Positions 37,045-45,606 of a DNA stretch of 64,000 bases are shown piece by piece. The DNA is from Marinobacter bryozoorum. GTDB taxonomy: Bacteria > Pseudomonadota > Gammaproteobacteria > Pseudomonadales > Oleiphilaceae. The notes beneath the pieces were generated by a model. It searched no databases, was not told where the DNA came from, and saw only the letters and a list, made by a program, of their open reading frames with translations. Both the position numbers and the translations under genes were made by a program. Numbering within the stretch: the stretch's first letter is position 1; every line of letters starts with the position of its first letter. Location of the stretch: positions 32,467-96,466 of the forward strand of contig NZ_JAKZAH010000012.1 of assembly GCF_023156245.1 (NCBI RefSeq), read 5' to 3'.

Positions 37045-37706
37045 TCGAGGTTAAAAACCTTTATAAGCGCTACCACGGGCCCTTCGGTGGCGGATGGGTG
37101 CTGCGGGATGTGGACTTCACCATTCCCCGCAACGTCAGTGTGGGCATACTTGGTCGTAACGGTGCCGGCAAGAGCACCCTGTTGCGACTGATTGGCGGCA
37201 TGGATGTCCCGGACAAGGGCCGGGTCATCCACCACTGCAGGGTGTCCTGGCCCATGGGGCTCGGGGGCGGCCTGCAGGGCTCAATGACAGGCCGGCAGAA
37301 CGTCAAGTTCGTTGCCCGCATACACGGTGGCGAAGACCGCATACCGGAGCTGATCCAGAAAGTGCAGGATTTCGCCGAGATCGGCAAGGCCTTCGACCAG
37401 CCCATCAAAACCTACTCTTCAGGCATGCGAAGCAGGCTCAACTTCGGCCTGTCCTTTGCGTTCGAGTTCGATGTCTACCTGTCCGACGAAGCCACGGCCG
37501 TAGGTGATGCGGCGTTCAAGCAAAAGGCCGTAAAAGCCTTCCGCGACCGGGTAGGCCGGGCCAGCATTATCATGGCTTCCCACCAGGAAGGCATGCTCAA
37601 GCAGCTTTGCCAGTCGGGCATCGTGCTTCAAAACGGCACCGCCACCTGGTACGACGATATCAACGACGCCCTGGACGCTTACAGACAAACCATAGGAAAA
37701 CAATGA
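37041..37706 (+). CDS. kpsT: Capsule ABC transporter ATPase KpsT
   Basis: A 221-aa nucleotide-binding subunit. Walker A GRNGAGKST is at residues 38-46, the signature YSSGMRSRL at about 135-143, and Walker B runs into YLSDEATAVGD. The length is that of short KpsT proteins without the C-terminal carbohydrate-binding extension of Wzt, which suits KpsM/T export of a group-2-like capsule. Confidence 0.95.
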   Translation: MIEVKNLYKRYHGPFGGGWVLRDVDFTIPRNVSVGILGRNGAGKSTLLRLIGGMDVPDKGRVIHHCRVSWPMGLGGGLQGSMTGRQNVKFVARIHGGEDRIPELIQKVQDFAEIGKAFDQPIKTYSSGMRSRLNFGLSFAFEFDVYLSDEATAVGDAAFKQKAVKAFRDRVGRASIIMASHQEGMLKQLCQSGIVLQNGTATWYDDINDALDAYRQTIGKQ

Positions 37707-38788
37707 CTCGCTTTCTGAAAAACAACCCCTTCTGGTTACTGGCGGCCCTCGCCATCCTGGTGGCTGCGCTGTACTGGGGCCTGCTGGCCACCGACCGATA
37801 TGTGTCCAGGGCGCACATCGTGCTGCAGTCACCGGAAATCAACCCGGCCAGCCTGAACGTCTCCTCCCTGTTGTCAGGCACCAGCGGCTCTGGCGACTTG
37901 CTGCTGCTGAAGGATCACCTGGAATCCGTGGCCATGCTGCGCAGCCTGCAGGAGGACCTGGATCTGCGCAGTCACTACAGTAATAACGACATCGACTTCC
38001 TGGCACGGCTGGAGTCCGCCGACGTGCCTATCGAAACCTTTCACAAGTACATGCAGGGTCGCATCAACATCGTCTTTGACGACTACGCCAGCCTGCTGAA
38101 AGTGGAAGTACAGGCCTACACCCCGGAAATGGCCCAACAGATCACCCAGGCCCTGCTGGAAGAGGGCGAGCGCCACATGAACCTTATGGGTCAGCGCCTG
38201 GCAGAGGAGCAGGTGGACTTCATTGACGAGCAGGCGCAGATCCTCGAGAAACGCCTGTACAACGCTCGCGACAGGATGCTGGAGTTCCAGAACGAAAAAG
38301 GCCTGGTCGCACCGGCCCAGACCATCGAGGCCATCTTCGGAACCGTATCGCGCCTGCAGGCGGAACTGGCCCTGCTGAACGCCCGCATCAAGGCCCTGTC
38401 CAGCTACCAGAGCGCCAGCTCGCCGGAAATCCGCCGCCTGCGGGAAGAAGCCTCCGCCATGGAAGAGCAGATCCGCATCGAGCAGGACAAACTGGCCCGC
38501 CAGAGCGGCGATTCCCTGAACAAGGTATCGGCCGAATACAAGACCCTGGAAATGCGCGCCGACTTTGCCCTTGAGCTCTACTCCAACACACTGACCGCGC
38601 TGGAAAGCACTCGCATCGAGGCCGCCCGCAAACTCAAGCAGGTCTCGATACTGGAATACCCCACGCTGCCGGAATACCCCATCAAGCCCGAGCGGCTGTA
38701 CAACATCACGGTATTTGCGCTGATCACCCTGTTGATCACCGCCATACTGCAACTCATCGTAACGGTTGTGCGTGACCACAGAGACTGA
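37703..38788 (+). CDS. kpsE: Capsule export inner-membrane protein KpsE
   Basis: A 361-aa PCP-3/KpsE-type protein. One membrane helix near the N-terminus (about 9-28), a long periplasmic coiled coil (about 160-300) and a second helix near the C-terminus (about 332-353) form the adaptor between KpsMT and KpsD. YPTLPEYPIKPERL just before the last helix is the family motif. AGGAAAA precedes ATG 37703. Confidence 0.9.
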   Translation: MTRFLKNNPFWLLAALAILVAALYWGLLATDRYVSRAHIVLQSPEINPASLNVSSLLSGTSGSGDLLLLKDHLESVAMLRSLQEDLDLRSHYSNNDIDFLARLESADVPIETFHKYMQGRINIVFDDYASLLKVEVQAYTPEMAQQITQALLEEGERHMNLMGQRLAEEQVDFIDEQAQILEKRLYNARDRMLEFQNEKGLVAPAQTIEAIFGTVSRLQAELALLNARIKALSSYQSASSPEIRRLREEASAMEEQIRIEQDKLARQSGDSLNKVSAEYKTLEMRADFALELYSNTLTALESTRIEAARKLKQVSILEYPTLPEYPIKPERLYNITVFALITLLITAILQLIVTVVRDHRD

Positions 38789-39896
38789 CCCCCACCAGCC
38801 GGCCACCTGGGTCAGCTGGTGTGAACATCGCGGTATTAGCCCCGGCCCGGTAGATGCGATAGGTTTCAAACCCCACTGGCGCCGCACCCTGGCCCGGTTC
38901 GTCCAGGGTGTGCCCATACGCCACGTGAGCCGTGCCAGCGAGGTCAAGCCGGGCCATCTCGCACTGATCTGGGGCAACCCAACCGAATACGAAGGCCGCC
39001 TCGAAGGCCTGCCACCTCAAAGCCACCTGGTGCGGGTAGAGGACGGCTTTTTACGGTCCGTCGGCCTGGGCGCCCACTTCGCACCGCCCCTGTCCTGGGT
39101 ATTCGACAGTCGTGGTCTGTATTTCGATGCTACCCGGCCATCCGACCTGGAGCATATCCTTCAAAACCAGGCGTTCAGCGACGTCGGCCTGCAGCGGGCA
39201 CAACAACTGATCCATACCCTGAGCCGGTCAGACATCAGCAAGTACAATGTTGGTGGCGAGCCCTGGCAACGGCCGGATACCGACCGCCAGGTTATCCTGG
39301 TTCCCGGCCAGGTAGAAAGTGACGCCTCCATCGCCTGGGGCAGCCGCGACATCCGCAGCAACCTGGGCCTGCTGCAGGCGGTCAGGGCACAGAACCCGCA
39401 AGCCTGGATTATCTACAAACCGCACCCGGATGTACTCAGCGGCGCCCGGGCCCGGGGCCAGGACGAACACCAGGCGCAACAGGTGTGCGACCAGGTCATT
39501 GGCAACGCCAGTATTACCCGCGTCATTGCCGGGGTAGACAGCGTACACACCCTCACATCCCTGGCAGGGTTTGAAGCGCTGCTGCGGGGCAGGCCCGTCC
39601 ATTGCTACGGCATGCCTTTCTACGCCGGCTGGGGGCTCACCCAGGACCAGTACCATTGCGAGCGCCGCCAGCGCCGCCTGAACCTGCAGCAACTGGTGGC
39701 CGGCGCGCTGATTCATTACCCCTTGTACACGTCCCGCACGGGGCAGGGCATGGGCGAACACTACGCCACCCCAGAGCAGACCCTGGCCACCCTCGAACAA
39801 TGGCGCACTGCACCCAAAACCCCGGCCAGCCGGCTGGGGGAAATCACCCGCCGGGCTGCCCGGCGCAGCATCAACCGGCTTTTCGGTACCCGATGA
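38772..39896 (+). CDS. KpsC-like capsule beta-Kdo transferase (single domain)
   Basis: A 374-aa enzyme resembling one half of KpsC, which adds beta-Kdo residues to the lipid that anchors group-2 capsules. The key motif is RVEDGFLRSVGLGAHF, followed by SWVFDSRGLYFDATRPSDLE, with YKPHPDV and YGMPFYAGWGLT further on. E. coli KpsC has two such modules in about 675 aa; here only one is present. A KpsS or second module may be elsewhere. The start is uncertain: GTG 38772 is given, TTG 38766 is possible, and no clear ribosome site is seen. It overlaps kpsE. Confidence 0.82.
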   Translation: MTTETDPHQPATWVSWCEHRGISPGPVDAIGFKPHWRRTLARFVQGVPIRHVSRASEVKPGHLALIWGNPTEYEGRLEGLPPQSHLVRVEDGFLRSVGLGAHFAPPLSWVFDSRGLYFDATRPSDLEHILQNQAFSDVGLQRAQQLIHTLSRSDISKYNVGGEPWQRPDTDRQVILVPGQVESDASIAWGSRDIRSNLGLLQAVRAQNPQAWIIYKPHPDVLSGARARGQDEHQAQQVCDQVIGNASITRVIAGVDSVHTLTSLAGFEALLRGRPVHCYGMPFYAGWGLTQDQYHCERRQRRLNLQQLVAGALIHYPLYTSRTGQGMGEHYATPEQTLATLEQWRTAPKTPASRLGEITRRAARRSINRLFGTR

Positions 39897-41134
39897 CAGC
39901 ACCACAGTCAGCCACTAAACACAGCAAACAGCGCATTGCCGTGGTCGGCAACCTCACCGAGACCATGCTGGGTTTCCGGGGTGAGCTGATCCGCGACATG
40001 GTGGCAGCCGGGCACGAAGTGTTCGCCTTCGCACCGGATTACGACGACCAAAGCCGCAAGGCCGTACGGGCGCTGGGCGCCCACCCGGTGAGCTACCCCA
40101 TTCGCCAGCTGGGCACCAACCCGCTGGCAGACCTGTACACCCTGTGGCGCCTGTACCGCTTGTTCCGCAAGCACCGTATTACCATGACCTTCTGCTACTT
40201 CATCAAGCCGTCCATCTACGGCACCCTGGCAGCCTGGCTGGCAGGCGTACCCCGGCGGGTGGTGAAAATCGAAGGCCTGGGTCGCATGTTCACCCATACC
40301 CCGGGCAAAGACCCCCTCAAACAACGCCTGACCCGGGCCATCATGGTCAACCTGTTCCGCCTTAGCCTGCCCAGGGCCCACAAAGTGTTTGTGCTCAACC
40401 GGGGCGACTGCGCCGACCTGCTGCGCTTCGGTATCCCAAAGCCGGAAATCCTCGGCGGCATCGGCGTCTGCCTGGAGCGCTACCACTTCCACGCCCCGGT
40501 GGCAGACCCGGTACAGTTCATCTTCGCCGGCCGCCTGCTGACCGAGAAAGGCATCCACTACTTCCTGGAAGCCGCAAAGAACCTGCAGGTCCGCTACACC
40601 AACGCCCGCTTCCTGGTTGTCGGCGGCCTTGACACCAAGCCCGGCTCCGTCACCCGCCGGCAACTCAACCAACTGCAGAAACAGGGCGTCATCCACTACG
40701 CCGGCCCGGTACCCGACATCGTCCCCTGGCTGGGCAAAAGCAGCGTATTCGTACTGCCCACCTACTACCGCGAAGGCGTCCCCCGCAGCACCCAGGAAGC
40801 CCTCGCCATGGCCCGCCCGGTCATAACCACCAACATGCCCGGCTGCCGCAAAACCGTAAACAACGGCATCAACGGCTACCTAGTAGAACCCCATAACCAA
40901 CAAGCCCTCGAAGCCGCCATGACCCGCTTCCTGGAACACCCGGAACTCATAAAAACCATGGGCGAAGCCAGCCACCAACTCGCCGTAGAACGCTTCGACG
41001 TAAGAAAAATCAACCAACACATCCTGACCCAACTAAACCTGCAGCCCCCCACAGCCGCAGAAATAATCCCCCTGGCCCCGAGACAAACCACCCGTCTCCC
41101 AACCCAGGAACAACGCCCAAACACCCAAAGATAG
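39893..41134 (+). CDS. Family 4 glycosyltransferase
   Basis: A 413-aa GT-B enzyme. The C-terminal half carries the GT4 signature (FIFAGRLLTEKGIHYFLEAAK; YYREGVPRSTQEALAMARPVI, whose Glu residues bind the sugar nucleotide). The N-terminal part (VVGNLTETMLGFRGELIRDMVAAGHEV) resembles transferases that start O-antigen or capsule repeat units. ATG 39893 overlaps the previous stop. The last ~100 codons are notably poor in T. Acceptor and donor are unknown. Confidence 0.85.
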   Translation: MTAPQSATKHSKQRIAVVGNLTETMLGFRGELIRDMVAAGHEVFAFAPDYDDQSRKAVRALGAHPVSYPIRQLGTNPLADLYTLWRLYRLFRKHRITMTFCYFIKPSIYGTLAAWLAGVPRRVVKIEGLGRMFTHTPGKDPLKQRLTRAIMVNLFRLSLPRAHKVFVLNRGDCADLLRFGIPKPEILGGIGVCLERYHFHAPVADPVQFIFAGRLLTEKGIHYFLEAAKNLQVRYTNARFLVVGGLDTKPGSVTRRQLNQLQKQGVIHYAGPVPDIVPWLGKSSVFVLPTYYREGVPRSTQEALAMARPVITTNMPGCRKTVNNGINGYLVEPHNQQALEAAMTRFLEHPELIKTMGEASHQLAVERFDVRKINQHILTQLNLQPPTAAEIIPLAPRQTTRLPTQEQRPNTQR

Positions 41135-41139
41135 AAATT

Positions 41140-41435
41140 GGCCACGAAAACCACGCCCTTCGACAGGCTCAGGGCGAGCGGGAGGGCAAGGGAAGAAAAG
41201 ATAAAAATCCTTCTCTGTTCTTCTGTATATTTCCGAGATCCCCGCTCGCCCTGAGCCTGTCGAAGGGCGTGGACTCATATTTACGAGTTCCCCCGCTCGC
41301 CCTGAGCCTGTCGAAGGGCGTGGATTGATATTTCCGAGTTCCCCCGATCGCCCTGAGCCTGTCGAAGGGCGTGGATTCATATTTCCGAGTTCCCCCGCTC
41401 GCCCTGAGCCTGTCGAAGGGCGTGGATTCCGTGGC
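41140..41435. repeat. Inverted repeat element 2 with internal 51-bp tandem array
   Basis: Outer arms GGCCACGAAAACCACG and CGTGGATTCCGTGGC bracket the gap between the GT4 gene and rfbB. Inside are an inverted copy of the core (41157-41185) and four forward copies at 41241, 41292, 41343 and 41394, exactly 51 bp apart. The core CGCCCTGAGCCTGTCGAAGG is a short palindrome seen in intergenic DNA of many unrelated bacteria. The 342-base gap 41135-41476 contains only this. Confidence 0.92.
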
Positions 41436-41476
41436 AACAAAGTCTTCAAACCAAATTCCAGGGACACCACCAACCA

Positions 41477-42565
41477 ATGTCAAAAACATTCCTGATAACC
41501 GGCGGCGCAGGCTTCATCGGCTCCGCCGTAATCCGCGAGCTGATCAACAACACCAACCACCAGGTAGTAAACGTCGACAAGCTCACCTACGCCGGCAACC
41601 TGGAATCCCTGGCCACCGTAGCAGACAGCCCCCGCTACACCTTCATCCAGGCCGACATCTGCGACGCCGCCGCCATGGCCCGGGCCTTTGAAGACCACCA
41701 GCCAGACATCGTCATGCACCTGGCCGCCGAAAGCCACGTCGACCGCTCCATCGACGGCCCTGCCGCGTTCATGGAAACCAACATCATCGGCACCTACACC
41801 CTGCTGGAAGCCACCCGGGGCTACTGGAAAGCACTGCAAACCAGCCACCCGGCAAAGGCCGAAGCCTTCCGCTTCCACCACATCAGCACCGACGAAGTCT
41901 ACGGCGACCTGCCACACCCGGAAGAGCAGGCAAACGCCACCGACCAACTGTTCACCGAAACCACCAGCTACGCCCCCAGCAGCCCCTACAGTGCCAGCAA
42001 AGCCAGCTCAGACCACCTGGTCCGCGCCTGGCAACGCACCTACGGCCTGCCCACCCTGGTCACCAACTGCAGCAACAACTACGGCCCGTACCACTTCCCG
42101 GAAAAACTCATCCCCCTGGTCATCCTCAACGCCCTGGCCGGCAAACCCCTCCCGGTCTACGGCAACGGCAGCCAGATCCGCGACTGGCTCTACGTAGAAG
42201 ACCACGCCCGCGCCCTGATCCTGGTCGCCCAACAAGGCAAAGTGGGAGACACCTACAACATCGGCGGCCACAACGAAAAACAGAACATCGAAGTCGTACA
42301 AACCATCTGCGACATCCTGCAAGACCTGGCCCCCAGACAAACCAGCTACCGCGACCAGATAACCTACGTACAAGACCGCCCAGGCCACGACCGCCGCTAC
42401 GCCATAGACGCCACCAAAATCGAACAAGACCTGGGCTGGAAACCAAAAGAAACCTTCGAAACCGGCCTACGCAAAACCGTACAATGGTACCTGGACAACA
42501 AAACCTGGTGGCAAAGAGTCCAAAACGGCACCTACCAGGGCCAACGCCTCGGAGTTAACGCCTAA
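41477..42565 (+). CDS. rfbB: dTDP-glucose 4,6-dehydratase
   Basis: A 362-aa short-chain dehydrogenase that makes dTDP-4-keto-6-deoxyglucose. The NAD-binding GGAGFIGS is at residues 9-16, [12 protein letters not shown] and STDEVYGDL follow, and catalytic YSASK is near residue 170. Upstream and downstream are inverted repeat elements, so it looks like a separate cassette within the operon. No rfbA or rfbC is seen in the window. Confidence 0.96.
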   Translation: MSKTFLITGGAGFIGSAVIRELINNTNHQVVNVDKLTYAGNLESLATVADSPRYTFIQADICDAAAMARAFEDHQPDIVMHLAAESHVDRSIDGPAAFMETNIIGTYTLLEATRGYWKALQTSHPAKAEAFRFHHISTDEVYGDLPHPEEQANATDQLFTETTSYAPSSPYSASKASSDHLVRAWQRTYGLPTLVTNCSNNYGPYHFPEKLIPLVILNALAGKPLPVYGNGSQIRDWLYVEDHARALILVAQQGKVGDTYNIGGHNEKQNIEVVQTICDILQDLAPRQTSYRDQITYVQDRPGHDRRYAIDATKIEQDLGWKPKETFETGLRKTVQWYLDNKTWWQRVQNGTYQGQRLGVNA

Positions 42566-42577
42566 AGCGCTTTCTTT

Positions 42578-42608
42578 GCCACGGAAGAACACAGAAAAAC
42601 ACGGAAGA
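42578..42608. repeat. Inverted repeat element 3 (left arm only)
   Basis: GCCACGGAAGAACACAG plus ACACGGAAG resembles the left arm of the other elements, but a matching right arm is not seen before the next gene. It lies 8 bases before the GxxExxY gene. Confidence 0.7.
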
Positions 42609-42616
42609 ATATTGGG

Positions 42617-42982
42617 ATGATCAGGGACGAAGATCTTACTTATCGAGTCAGGGGCTGTGTGTATGAAGTGTATCGCCACCTGGGTCATGGATTCCTGGAA
42701 AGCATATACCAACGTGCATTGCTGCAGGAGCTGGAGCGGAAAGGGTTAGGGGTTGAGTCGGAGGTGCCCATTTCAGTCCGTTATAAAGGACAGGTGATCG
42801 GGGACTGTCGGGTGGATCTGCTCGTGGAGAACCGCATCATCATCGAGCTCAAAGCCCAGCAAAAGTTACCACTGGGGGCCAAGGCCCAGCTCCTGAACTA
42901 CCTGAAAGCGACAGGCTTGAATCTCGGCTTGCTAGTGAACTTCACATTTCCAAAAGCAACCATCGAACGAATTGTGTTGTAA
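42617..42982 (+). CDS. GxxExxY family protein
   Basis: A 121-aa small protein. The family motif is GHGFLESIYQRAL (GxxExxY), with IIELKAQQKLP and LLNYLKATGLNLGLLVNF later. The family has a PD-(D/E)XK-like core by published description, but its biological role is unclear; members are scattered through genomes and often lie amid intergenic repeats, as here. It is not an obvious sugar gene and is most easily explained as a passenger carried by the flanking repeats. Confidence 0.88.
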   Translation: MIRDEDLTYRVRGCVYEVYRHLGHGFLESIYQRALLQELERKGLGVESEVPISVRYKGQVIGDCRVDLLVENRIIIELKAQQKLPLGAKAQLLNYLKATGLNLGLLVNFTFPKATIERIVL

Positions 42983-42994
42983 AGAGAATTTTTA

Positions 42995-43114
42995 GCCACG
43001 GAATCCACGGCCCTTCGACAGGCTCAGGGCGAGCGGGAGGGCACAGGAAAAAAAGGTAAAAATCCTTCTCTGTTTTTCTTTATTTTTTCCGTGTCTTTCC
43101 GTGGATTCCGTGGC
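42995..43114. repeat. Inverted repeat element 4
   Basis: Arms GCCACGGAATCCACGG and CCGTGGATTCCGTGGC, with further complementary ACGGAAA-type sequence inside. The left half carries one CCCTTCGACAGGCTCAGGGC core with GAGCGGGAGGGC next to it. It separates the GxxExxY gene from rfbD. Confidence 0.92.
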
Positions 43115-43130
43115 AAAAAAAGGTATTAAA

Positions 43131-44006
43131 ATGAAAATCCTACTCCTCGGCAAAACCGGCCAAGCAGGCTTCGAACTCCACCGAACCCTGTCCCCCATGG
43201 CCCCCATAACCGCCCCCACAAGGGCAGACCTCGACCTGACCAACCACCAGGCCGTCGAAGAGTACCTGGAACAAACCCAGCCAGACACCATAGTAAACGC
43301 CGCCGCCTGGACCGCCGTAGACGCCGCCGAAGAACACCCGGAAGAGGCCCACCGCCTCAACGCCGACCTGCCCGCCCAGCTGGCCAGGTACTGCGCCAAC
43401 CGCGGCAGCGTATTGGTCCACTACAGCAGCGACTACGTTTACCCCGGCCACGGCACCGAACCCTGGCAGGAAACCAGCGCCACCGGCCCGCTGAGTGTCT
43501 ACGGCCAGACCAAGCTGGAAGGCGACCAGGCCATCATCAACAGCGGCGCGGAACACCTCATCTTCCGCACCAGCTGGGTCTACAGCGCCCGGGGCAACAA
43601 TTTCATGAAAACCATGCTCCGCCTGGCCCAAAGCAAACCCGAACTCAACATCGTGGCAGACCAGGTCGGCGCGCCCACACCCGCGCGACTGATCGCCGCC
43701 GTCACCGCCCTGGCATTCCAAAGTAACATCCCCGGCGGCCTGTACCACCTGGCACCCAGGGGCGAAACCACCTGGCACCAGTTCGCCCAACAAATCTTCC
43801 GCCAGGCCATAAACCAGGGCCAAAAACTAACCACAGGCCCAGACCAGGCCCACCCCATCCCAACCAGCGCCTACCCAACCCCGGCCAAACGCCCGCTGAA
43901 CTCAAGGATGAACCTGACAAAACTGGAAAAAGCCCTCAACATAGAGCTACCAAACTGGCAAACCCAACTAACCCTGACCCTGACCGAATACCTGGACCAT
44001 CAGTAA
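43131..44006 (+). CDS. rfbD: dTDP-4-dehydrorhamnose reductase
   Basis: A 291-aa enzyme that performs the last step of dTDP-L-rhamnose synthesis. The N-terminal MKILLLGKTGQAGFEL nucleotide site, VNAAAWTAVDAAE and the catalytic YGQTKLEGD (Tyr about 124) are present. The chosen ATG 43131 gives the usual family start; an in-frame ATG 30 bases upstream lies in the repeat element. The 3' end is strongly poor in T and G. Confidence 0.95.
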   Translation: MKILLLGKTGQAGFELHRTLSPMAPITAPTRADLDLTNHQAVEEYLEQTQPDTIVNAAAWTAVDAAEEHPEEAHRLNADLPAQLARYCANRGSVLVHYSSDYVYPGHGTEPWQETSATGPLSVYGQTKLEGDQAIINSGAEHLIFRTSWVYSARGNNFMKTMLRLAQSKPELNIVADQVGAPTPARLIAAVTALAFQSNIPGGLYHLAPRGETTWHQFAQQIFRQAINQGQKLTTGPDQAHPIPTSAYPTPAKRPLNSRMNLTKLEKALNIELPNWQTQLTLTLTEYLDHQ

Positions 44007-44029
44007 GGCCTGGATAAACGACATTACTT

Positions 44030-44128
44030 GGCCACGGAATCCACGGAAAAACACGGAAAAATAAAGAAAATTAGAAAGCATTTTTTATCCTTTTTGTTTT
44101 TTCCGTGTTTTTCCGTGGATTCCGTGGC
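44030..44128. repeat. Inverted repeat element 5
   Basis: The cleanest copy. Arms GCCACGGAATCCACGG AAAAACACGG and CCGTG TTTTTCCGTGG ATTCCGTGGC are complementary over about 28 bases, around an AT-rich centre. It lies between rfbD and the coiled-coil gene at 44164. Confidence 0.95.
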
Positions 44129-44163
44129 TAAACAAGCCTTTAAATAACGGAGCATCCAAAAGC

Positions 44164-45564
44164 ATGACCACCACCACCGGCACCACGCCCCACAGCAACT
44201 GGCAAACCATCGCCCCCCTGCTGCAAGCCCTGGGCTGTGCCCCCACTGACCCGGCCAACCCCGCCACCTGGCAACACCAGGGCGAAGGGCACACCCTGCT
44301 GGTCTATGGCAGCCCCCAGCAGGCCATCGCCAACGCCATGGACCAGGACGTAGCGCCCAGCCGGGCCGTGCAGCAGTGGCTGGAAAGTGCCCGCGCCATG
44401 GCAGACCACTTCCGCCGTAACCGCAAAAAAACCCTGGTCATCGCCCTGGACACGCTGCTACAAGAACCCCAGCGCAGCATCGAACGCATCAGCGCAGCCT
44501 GGGGCCAGCAGCCCCCGGCCAACCTCCCGGCCCCGGCGCAGCCAGAAGCCGAAAGCGAACCCCTGCACCAGCTGCTGGCCGCGCACATCGTCGCCACCAG
44601 CCCGGAATTGACCGAAGCCGCCCAGCGCCTGGAAGCCTGTGCCCTGCCAGCCGAACAGCCCGCCCCGGCCAGTGGTTTCAATCCAGACGAGTACTACGGC
44701 CACATAGCCAATGCAAAGCAGCAACCAGCTCTGGAAGCCACCGTCACCCGGCTGGAGTCCGAAAAAGCTACCCTGGAAGGCCAGTTAAAAGCCCTCAAAG
44801 CCAACACCCAGGCCCAGGCAAAGGAACTCAGCCAGCAACAGCAAAGCCACAAAAACCTGGAAGAAGAAAACCAGCTGCTGCTGGAACAGCTCCACCTGGT
44901 GCAAGAAGAACTGGAAAGCCGCCACCACCAGCACCAGCAAGAACTCAGCAATCAGCAGCAGAAACATCAACAGGATCAGTCTCAGCTGCAACAACGCATC
45001 CAGCAGCTGCTAGGCGAAGTGGAAAACCTGCGCCAGAACCTGGCCGCCACCAACAAGGCCCAGAAAGAGCTGCAAGAGCAAAGTGAAGTCGCCAACCGCG
45101 ACAATACCCTGGCCCTGGCCGCGGCCAATCGCCAGGTGGCCGAGCTGCAGGCCGAGCTGAAGCGCATCTCCGCCAACAAGGCCTGGAAAGCCAGTCGCAG
45201 GGTCACCGGCTATGGCCGCAAGTCGCGCCAGGCTCGTCAGCGTGTGCTGGAGCAAAATCGCAAAACCATCGAAGAGTCCGGCCTGTTTGACACCGAGTGG
45301 TACCTGGAAACCTACCCGGATGTGGCCGAATCCGGCATGCAGCCCATCGAGCACTACCTGAAAAGCGGTGCCATCGAAGGCCGGAATCCCGGCAAGGTCT
45401 TTGATACACTCTGGTACCTCATGCATTACCGGGATGTGGCGGAAAGCGGCCTGAACCCGCTGATTCACTACATCCGCTTCGGCCGCCAGGAAGACCGTTC
45501 CCCCAGGCCGGGTGCCGTCGTCTCTCTGCCGGCACCGCAGCAGCCGCAACCAACCCAGCATTGA
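44164..45564 (+). CDS. Coiled-coil protein with FDxxWYL...YPDVA repeats
   Basis: A 466-aa protein. The first ~170 residues are of unrecognised type. Residues about 180-345 form a Gln/Glu-rich coiled coil. The C-terminus (about 375-450) has two copies of a motif FDTxWYLxxYxDVAESGxxPxxHYxxxG, a repeat often attached to large glycosyltransferases and capsule proteins. There is no signal peptide or membrane segment, so it is cytoplasmic. It may be a scaffold for the glycosyltransferases; no catalytic motif is visible. CGGAG lies about 14 bases before the start. Confidence 0.7.
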   Translation: MTTTTGTTPHSNWQTIAPLLQALGCAPTDPANPATWQHQGEGHTLLVYGSPQQAIANAMDQDVAPSRAVQQWLESARAMADHFRRNRKKTLVIALDTLLQEPQRSIERISAAWGQQPPANLPAPAQPEAESEPLHQLLAAHIVATSPELTEAAQRLEACALPAEQPAPASGFNPDEYYGHIANAKQQPALEATVTRLESEKATLEGQLKALKANTQAQAKELSQQQQSHKNLEEENQLLLEQLHLVQEELESRHHQHQQELSNQQQKHQQDQSQLQQRIQQLLGEVENLRQNLAATNKAQKELQEQSEVANRDNTLALAAANRQVAELQAELKRISANKAWKASRRVTGYGRKSRQARQRVLEQNRKTIEESGLFDTEWYLETYPDVAESGMQPIEHYLKSGAIEGRNPGKVFDTLWYLMHYRDVAESGLNPLIHYIRFGRQEDRSPRPGAVVSLPAPQQPQPTQH

Positions 45565-45606
45565 TAGCACTTGCGCCCCAGGTTTAACGTCAGGACAGCC
45601 TCAACC

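Noticed and set aside
41241..41444. Possible CRISPR array (regular 51-bp units)
   Set aside because: The whole unit is repeated, with no variable spacers, and the palindromic core is a widespread intergenic repeat. No cas gene is nearby.
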